From positions 67,523,923 to 67,587,922 of the forward strand of contig CM055092.1 of NCBI GenBank assembly GCA_029204225.1: a stretch of 64,000 nt of DNA. The letters are read 5' to 3'. A program made the position numbers and the translations under genes. The stretch comes from Diphasiastrum complanatum. Its lineage: Eukaryota; Streptophyta; Lycopodiopsida; Lycopodiales; Lycopodiaceae. This document shows positions 57,764-64,000 of this stretch, one piece after another (within the stretch, counting starts at the first letter, position 1; each line of letters opens with the position of its first letter). The notes under the pieces are model-generated. The model saw only the letters and a list, made by a program, of their open reading frames with translations. It did not search any database and was not told the origin of the DNA.

Positions 57764-58388
57764 CAAGTACAAGGCTATTGATCAATGTTTAAGACTAATT
57801 GAATTTTAGCAGGTTTTTGGTGCAAAAAGCTAGTATTGGAAGGGCGAGCTGGTATCCAAGTTTTGGTGAGAGGATTTGATCCCAAACTTTTTCTAGATCA
57901 AAATCCATATTGTTCACACGTGTGGGCCACTCTAAACCAGCATTTAAACCCCTATATTCATTGGATTACAGTAATTTCATCTGAAGTCAGCTTGATGTAA
58001 TTTTTGGTGCAAATCTTAGGATAAGCTACCAAGATCACTTGCCATTGATTAGTTTTGGATTTGATTCATGATAACTAATTAATCTAGGCTAAATTCAAGC
58101 CCTCTTAAAGTGAAAAACAGGTCTTGAAAGTACATCAAAGTGATAGAGAGAGATAGAGTCATTCTATTGTCCAAAAATAGCCAAGATTGGCAAGGCAAGA
58201 TTTGCTTGAGAGTAGTTTTCACTTCATCTTATCTTCATTCCAACCTTGTGAGGGAGTGATACAACTGTGATTACAAGTCCATCTGTTGGATTAGAAATCA
58301 AATTTGAGTGAACACTGCAAGTTAGAAACCTTTGTGAGTTTCAAGTTCAATCAAGTCTATATCTTGTGTGTAGAATTTCACTAGTAAG

Positions 58389-61300
58389 ATGGGATCAGTT
58401 GGAGCATACCTTCTAGAAGCTAGTGAGAGGTTAAATTCTACCAATTATGCTATTTGGAAAGTGAGGATGGAGTCACTCATGGTGCTCCAGGATCTTTATG
58501 AGTTTCTAATTGATGATGAAGATGAACCTCTAGGTGCACATGAATTAGTGAGATACAAGAAGAGATCTAGGTTAGCACTTCATTGTGTGAAAATGAATGT
58601 GAGCAATGATCTTCTAAGAGAAGTATCATCAAGTAAAAGTGCTAAAGAGCCTTGGGAATCTTTAAAATCAATCTATGAGTCTAGTAACACTTCGAGGGTT
58701 CTCATGCTTAGGAATCAGACGCACAAGATTATGTGCTCAGAATCAAATCTCTAAATAGGGAGTTAGCTTCCATTGGAGAGAAGATTCAAGATGGAGAGCT
58801 TGTTCAGATTGTCCTTAATGGTCTAGGGAGTGGCTTTTCTAATTTGGTCCCAAGCTTTGCTATCCAAGACACTTTGCCCACTACAGAAAAACTTCATAGT
58901 GTAATAGTGGCTGAAGAGTGTAGGATGATGCACACCAATGCAAGAATGAATTCTATGTCTCTACAGGATGGTGATGAGAAAGCAAATTTTTTATTCAAAG
59001 GTAAGAAGAAGACCAATGGCAAGAAGAAGCACTTCAAAGAGACCAAGGAAGAGGATGATGCTTCAAGCTCAAAGGGCAAGATCAAGGACAAGTCCAAGTT
59101 CAAATGTTTTTTCTGTGGAAAGAAAGGACATTTTGCATTAGAATGTCTCAAGAAGAAGGCACGAGAGAACAAACAAAGCAACATTGCACATCAGGAGGAG
59201 GAGGAGGATGAAGAAGAGTCATCTTTGATGGTTTCCAACAAACCTCCATCATCCAAGAGCAACACCAATGATTCTTGGTGGATTGTCAGTGGGGCTAGCT
59301 CCCACATGACATATCAAAAAGACATTTTTTTCACTTTACTTTCTTACAATGATGTACATAGATCAATCTATACTGCAAGTAGTCAAGAATGTAAGATAAG
59401 TGGAATAGGAACCATTCCAATGTATGTTGGATCATCCAAAAGGATGAATATTGAGAATGTTCTTTATGCTCCTAAGTTAACTAAGAATCTGCTTAGTGTT
59501 GGCCAATTAATGGATAATGGCCTTGATGTACAATTTAAGCATGGAGTTTGTTCCATTCCTAGAAATGATGAATGTATAGCTAAAGGCTTTAAGCAAGATA
59601 TTTTGTTTAAACTTGATGCTGATATTGCAGTGGAGAGTGTTAACTTGGCAAAGGTGGAGATATCAAAGCTGGAACTATGGCACAAAAGGTTGGGCCATCC
59701 CAACTTCAAAGCCATGGAAACTATGTGTGCAAAGGAGCTTGCACTAGGCCTCCCCAAGCATTGGTCAAAGTGTGGGAAGATATGTGAAGCATGTAGCCTC
59801 TCAAAGACTCACAAACTACCCTTCTCAAAATCTACATCAAGATCAAGCTCTCCTCTTGAACTCATCCATCCATTCGGATGTTCATAGCTTTTCACATGAG
59901 TCTAATGGTGGTGCCAAATATTATGTAATCTTCATTGATGACTATTTTAGAGATTGTTGGATGTACCTCTTGTCTAGCAAATCTATGGTGTTTGATTCTT
60001 TTGTAAAGTTCAAGACTTTGGTAGAAAATCAGCTTAGTACCAAGATTAAGGTATTAAGGATTGATAATGGAGGTGAATATATCTCCAATAAGCTGATTGA
60101 CTTTTGTAGTTCTAATGACATAAAGAGGGAGTTGTCATGTCCATACACCCCTCAACAAAATGGAGTGAGTGAGAGAATAAATAGATCTCTTTGTGAGTGT
60201 GCTAAGGCCTTAAGGCTAGATGCTTTTCTACCCAAACCATTTTGGGGTGAGGCAATAACTCATGCTAATTATTTGTGCAATAGATTGCCTAACCAAGCCA
60301 TTGGAGGAATCACACCATTTGAAGCTCTATTTGGAGAGAAGCCCAATCTCAAGGATCTCAAAGTTTTTGGATCCACTTACTATGTACACCAATCCTTGGA
60401 TACAAGGAACAAGGATGATGCAACCTCCATCAAAGGCATCTTTGTGGGATATGATGAGAATAACAAAGGATATAGAGTCTTCAATCCCATCACTAGCAAG
60501 GTGATAGTGAGTAGGGATGTTATTTTTTATGAAGGACATGCTTGTGATTTGGATGATAATGCTACTAATCATCTTGATGCCAAGGATCATGCTAGGATGG
60601 AGGAGGAGCTTCCAAGTGAAGAAAAACTTGAGGATCCACCTCAAGATGCAAGAACTCCAAGAACTCCAATAAGATCTACAAGGGCAAGGACCGAGCCATT
60701 GAGGCTCACCTATGATGCTCAAGGTGATCAAAGGGAAGGCTCATCATCTTTCACATCTTACACCTTTCTTACTTCAATGTTAGATGAGCCAACATGCTAT
60801 GAATATGCTTGTAAATCTAAGAGTTGGATGGATGCTATGCAAGTAGAGTATGATGCTCTCATTGAGAATCATATTTGGGATCTTGTGAATCTTCCTCAAG
60901 GGAAGAAACCACTTGATTGCAAGTGGGTGTTTAGATTGAAGTATAATCAAGATGGATCAATAAGTAAGCATAAAACTAGGCTTGTAGTCAAAGGTTTTTA
61001 AGAAACCAAAGGCATTGATTATGATGAGACTTTTGCTCCTGTGACTAAGCTTGTTACAATCAGGTTGATCATTAGTCTTGCTACAACCTTCAATTGGGAG
61101 CTATTCCAACTAGATTTCACAAATGCATTCCTCAATGGTTATTTGGAGGAAGAGATCTACATGAGGCAACCTGAGGGCTTTATCAAGGCAAAGCATGAAG
61201 GAAAGGTGTGTTTCTTAAAGAAGAGCCTTTATGGGCTCAAGCAAGCACCTAGAACATGGTACTCTAGGCTAAACTCTTTTCTCATTTCCATCAATTTTGT

Positions 61301-62150
61301 AATGAGTGCTTATGATCAATCATGTGCTTAAAATTTCATGATGGCAAGATTATTATTCTTGTTTTGTATGTGGATGACATTATCTTGAGTGGTAATGATC
61401 TAGATGAAATTAGAGATGTAAAAATTGCTTTGGCAAAAGAGTTTAAAATGGTAGATCTCGGCCTATTAAGCTTCATTCTAGGAATAGAGGTTATTAGAGG
61501 ATGTGATTTTAGCTTTATTTGTCAATCTAAGTATGCAACATCCAACCTAGATAGATTTGGAATGAAGAATTGTAAAAGCATGGAGACACCAATGGAGCAA
61601 CATGTAAAAGCATCTATTGATGGTGATGAAGCATCCTTTGAGGACATCACATTATATAGAAGGCTTATAGGCTCCTTGATTTATTTAACTATAACTAGAC
61701 CTGATCTTAGTTATAGTGTTGGAAAGTTAAGCCAATTCATGCAAAGTCCTCTAATTTCACATTGGAAGATGGCCAAAAGAGTTCTTAGATACATTTCATC
61801 TACTAAGATTTTTGGCATTTTGTATAGAGGGACTAATCTTGGCTTAAGAGCCTATAGTGACTTGGATTTTGCAGGTGACAAAGTGGCCCAAGAGATCAAC
61901 AAGTGCTTTTGCCACCTTTCTATGTGATGGAGTAGTATCATGGCTTTCCAAAAAGCAAGATACCATCTCCTTATCTTCCACAGAATCTGAGTACAAGGCC
62001 TTGACATCAACATGTAAGGAGGTCTTGTGGCTCAAAAGGCTATTGGTGGTGCCACATGGCAATCTACACCTCCTGTACGTTACCACGAGTCAAGAGGAGT
62101 GGTTGTGTCCATTTGGTAGTGATTTCTACTTTGTAGGATCTAGACCTTGA
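58389..62150 (+). pseudogene. Copia gag-pol with few disabling changes
   Basis: Gag starts at the ATG at 58389 (LNSTNYAIWKVRMESLMVLQ), shifts near 58735, and has an intact zinc knuckle CFFCGKKGHFALEC (59107-59148). The protease box reads VSGAS: catalytic Asp is Val. Pre-integrase has LELWHKRLGHPNF. After a shift near 59870 the integrase keeps its catalytic residues (IHSDVHS; RIDNGGEY; NGVSER). RT follows with TAA at about 60999, a stop near 61330, and an intact YVDD at 61366-61377. RNase H has YSDLDFAGD, a shift near 61880, then ISLSSTESEYKAL; from about 62050 the expected RNase H tail is missing and unrelated sequence runs to the 3' LTR. The element at 52.0-52.8 kb shows what that tail looks like. 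Confidence 0.9.
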
Positions 62151-62167
62151 TTTATGATGAGATTTGT

Positions 62168-62637
62168 ACCTACCAAGCATGACTCTTGGATCTAGGCTAG
62201 GGTTTTCACTTTAGTGCAAGAAAGTTGAGTCTACTTGCTTATTACATGCTGGATTTTCACCTAACTTTGCAAAGGAAGTGTCTTTTACTATGTATTTCCA
62301 TTCTCCATAGTGAGGAGATAGAAACGTTTTGGAGTCTCAAGGAGAAACTCAAATTTTCTCTCTTTCTATGATGATAGTGATTGATTCCAATGAAACCCAG
62401 CTTTGGCACACTTCAAACTCTGTCTACAAGCCGTACAACAGCTTGCTTTTCACACGTGTGAACTAAGGATTAAGTTTTTGATCAATGCTTTGATTGTCTC
62501 TACTTGTTTTCTATCAAGATGCTAAACTAGATCTTGATTTGTTGACTAGTATCTGATAGATTGTTAATCAAGCACACAATCAACCTTGTGGATCATTCAA
62601 AGATCCATTTATGGTCTTTAGTATTGTACTTTCAACA
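62168..62637 (+). repeat. Copia 3' LTR
   Basis: Near-identical to 57295-57751, ending TTGTACTTTCAACA. No polypurine tract is evident in front of it because the adjoining RNase H end is deleted or replaced. Confidence 0.88.
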
Positions 62638-62939
62638 AAACCTCCCTCAAGTTTCCCTCTAATATCCTACATCTTTCAATGGATGTCGGCTTTGAAAAAT
62701 ATGCCCTTCAACTTAAAAATGTTGCATTCTGAATTCCTACAAATATCAAAGATTGTCGTCAAGGAGAACAAAGGGTGGGAGCAAGGCGAGTAAAATACGG
62801 TGAGGGAGGCAGGGGGCGGCGGGTGCCAGGAAAGAGGGGGGAGAGGGGGCGGGTTTGGGCGAGTGAAGCAGAAGGGTCACAAAGAAAAGAACGAGTAATT
62901 TTTTTTTCTCACACATGTGGCAAGTCATTATTACTCGCA

Positions 62940-63066
62940 CGTGCAATCAATACATTTTTTTATTTAGATGTGAAAAATGCTTCTTGGTTTCCAAGGGGAG
63001 GCTCGAACTTGGGACCAAAGAAACTTTGGATGCCAAGCCAACCAACTGAGCCAACCCCGTTGGGTA
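62940..63066 (-). mobile_element. tRNA-derived SINE head
   Basis: On the minus strand an A-box-like TGGCTCAGTTGG (63053-63042) is followed about 35 bases later by a B-box-like AGTTCGAGCC (63008-62999). This is the internal RNA polymerase III promoter layout of plant SINEs. The sequence does not fold into a full tRNA. The 3' end is not defined. Confidence 0.6.
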
Positions 63067-63367
63067 GATGTGAAAAATGGCAAAATTTCAAATTGAAAGT
63101 CTAGGAAAAAGCTAACGAAGAAATAAAACTTCAAAGCTGAAAAATTGAAGTGCTTCTCTCTCACTTGGAAAAAAACAACAAAAATTTCCAAAATTCTAGC
63201 CCTTTTTCACTATTGCTATTTATGCTTCCAAAAACCCTAAAAATGTAATCCTATCCCTAAATCAACCCTAGCCCTAGATCTGAAACAACATTACTTCCTG
63301 ATTGCACTTTGACGAAATTTATGATTGCTCAGAATTCTTGCTCAGAAACACTAACGGATGATGGCTC

Positions 63368-63595
<228 letters not shown>

Positions 63596-63788
63596 CCCTC
63601 TCTAGGTCTATGTTGTTATCAACATATTTTTGCATAAATCTCTGTCTCTCTCGACTCACTACATCGAGGGTTTTGGTTAGGACGAATGCTCTCTCAGCTC
63701 TCTCCTATCTCTCGCTCTGCTGGGTGTGTGTCACTTGTTGCCCACAGATCATTACTCACCTATGCACTGAAACATTGCTCTCTTTCGT

Positions 63789-63862
63789 TCCTCCTTTAAT
63801 CTCTCTCAGATTGCTCTCTTGTCCTCCTTTAATCTCTCTCAGATTGCTCTCTTGTCCTCCTT
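63789..63862. repeat. 33-bp tandem duplication
   Basis: Two copies of a unit containing CTTTAATCTCTCTCAGATTG followed by CTCTCTTGTCCTC. Confidence 0.9.
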
Positions 63863-63966
63863 TGCTCCATCCTGAACTGGCACACCAATCCACATTAGCC
63901 AAACTTTAGAAAGATTTGTCTGTCGTGGTCCAAACATCGATCACGTTTTTCCATCACATGTTGCAG

Positions 63967-63967
<1 letters not shown>

Positions 63968-64000
<33 letters not shown>
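63968..64000. repeat. (CT)n microsatellite at the window edge
   Basis: Uninterrupted CT to the last base; it likely continues beyond the window. Confidence 0.95.

Larger units (their letters stand above)
57295..62637 (+). mobile_element. Near-complete Copia retrotransposon
   Basis: Two LTRs (57295-57751 and about 62168-62637), PBS, leader, gag, protease, integrase, RT and part of RNase H in the Copia order. The LTRs are very similar by eye, with one 13-base gap in the 5' copy near 57350, so the insertion is young compared with the other elements here. Coding defects are few but real. I could not identify a clear target-site duplication. Confidence 0.9.

Noticed and set aside
62999-63066. A tRNA gene on the minus strand
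   Set aside because: A- and B-box-like words are present, but acceptor, anticodon and T arms do not pair properly; a tRNA-derived SINE fits better.

Overview
The window is nuclear DNA from a land plant with a large, transposon-filled genome. The evidence is GT-AG introns of up to about 9 kb, a chloroplast NDH-complex gene, plant-style Copia, Gypsy, LINE, SINE and hAT elements, and long (CT)n/(GA)n microsatellites. I cannot name the species. I see no prokaryotic features.

Only one host gene looks whole: a branched-chain aminotransferase (BCAT) on the + strand with five coding exons between 10703 and 26149. All exon boundaries are phase 0 and all introns are GT-AG. To my reading the protein is closer to the animal/fungal BCAT type than to the usual plant plastid/mitochondrial type. 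Its second intron (4.2 kb) holds rearranged minus-strand F-box-like fragments. Its third intron (8.9 kb) holds a GC-rich hAT-type DNA transposon complex (16219-23193) and a Gypsy fragment.

A second recognisable host gene is the 3' part of NDHL (minus, 48453-49225). Three exons splice in register, but no transit-peptide exon was found and the C-terminus is short. Smaller host pieces are an orphan TM9SF-like exon (29.6-29.9 kb) and unrecognised minus-strand ORFs near 30.0-30.9 kb and 44.5-45.0 kb.

Most of the rest is decayed LTR retrotransposon. 1-0.7 kb: Copia gag and LTR remnant (-). 3.2-8.5 kb: Copia (+) interrupted by Gypsy and LINE fragments. 8.5-10.0 kb: Copia (-) without an RT core. 27.5-28.9 kb: Copia RT/RNase H with LTR (+). 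31.7-34.2 kb: two Copia 5' portions (+). 36.1-39.5 kb: Copia (-) without RT. 39.5-41.6 kb: Copia (-). 42.1-43.8 kb: scrambled Copia leader and LTR (+). 49.8-51.6 kb: Copia (-). 52.0-52.8 kb: Copia (+). 57.3-62.6 kb: the best preserved Copia (+), with both LTRs, PBS, gag, integrase and RT. A separate LTR with its PBS (56.74-57.30 kb, -) abuts it. A tRNA-like SINE head lies at 63 kb.

The most unusual object is the hAT complex. Its two outer ends form an inverted repeat starting CATAG and rich in GGTACCGCGGATCC. Every end abuts an (AT)n tract. It encodes a spliced transposase (BED, DUF659 and dimerisation regions) with a proline-rich, AT-hook tail, and a convergent small charged protein on the other strand.
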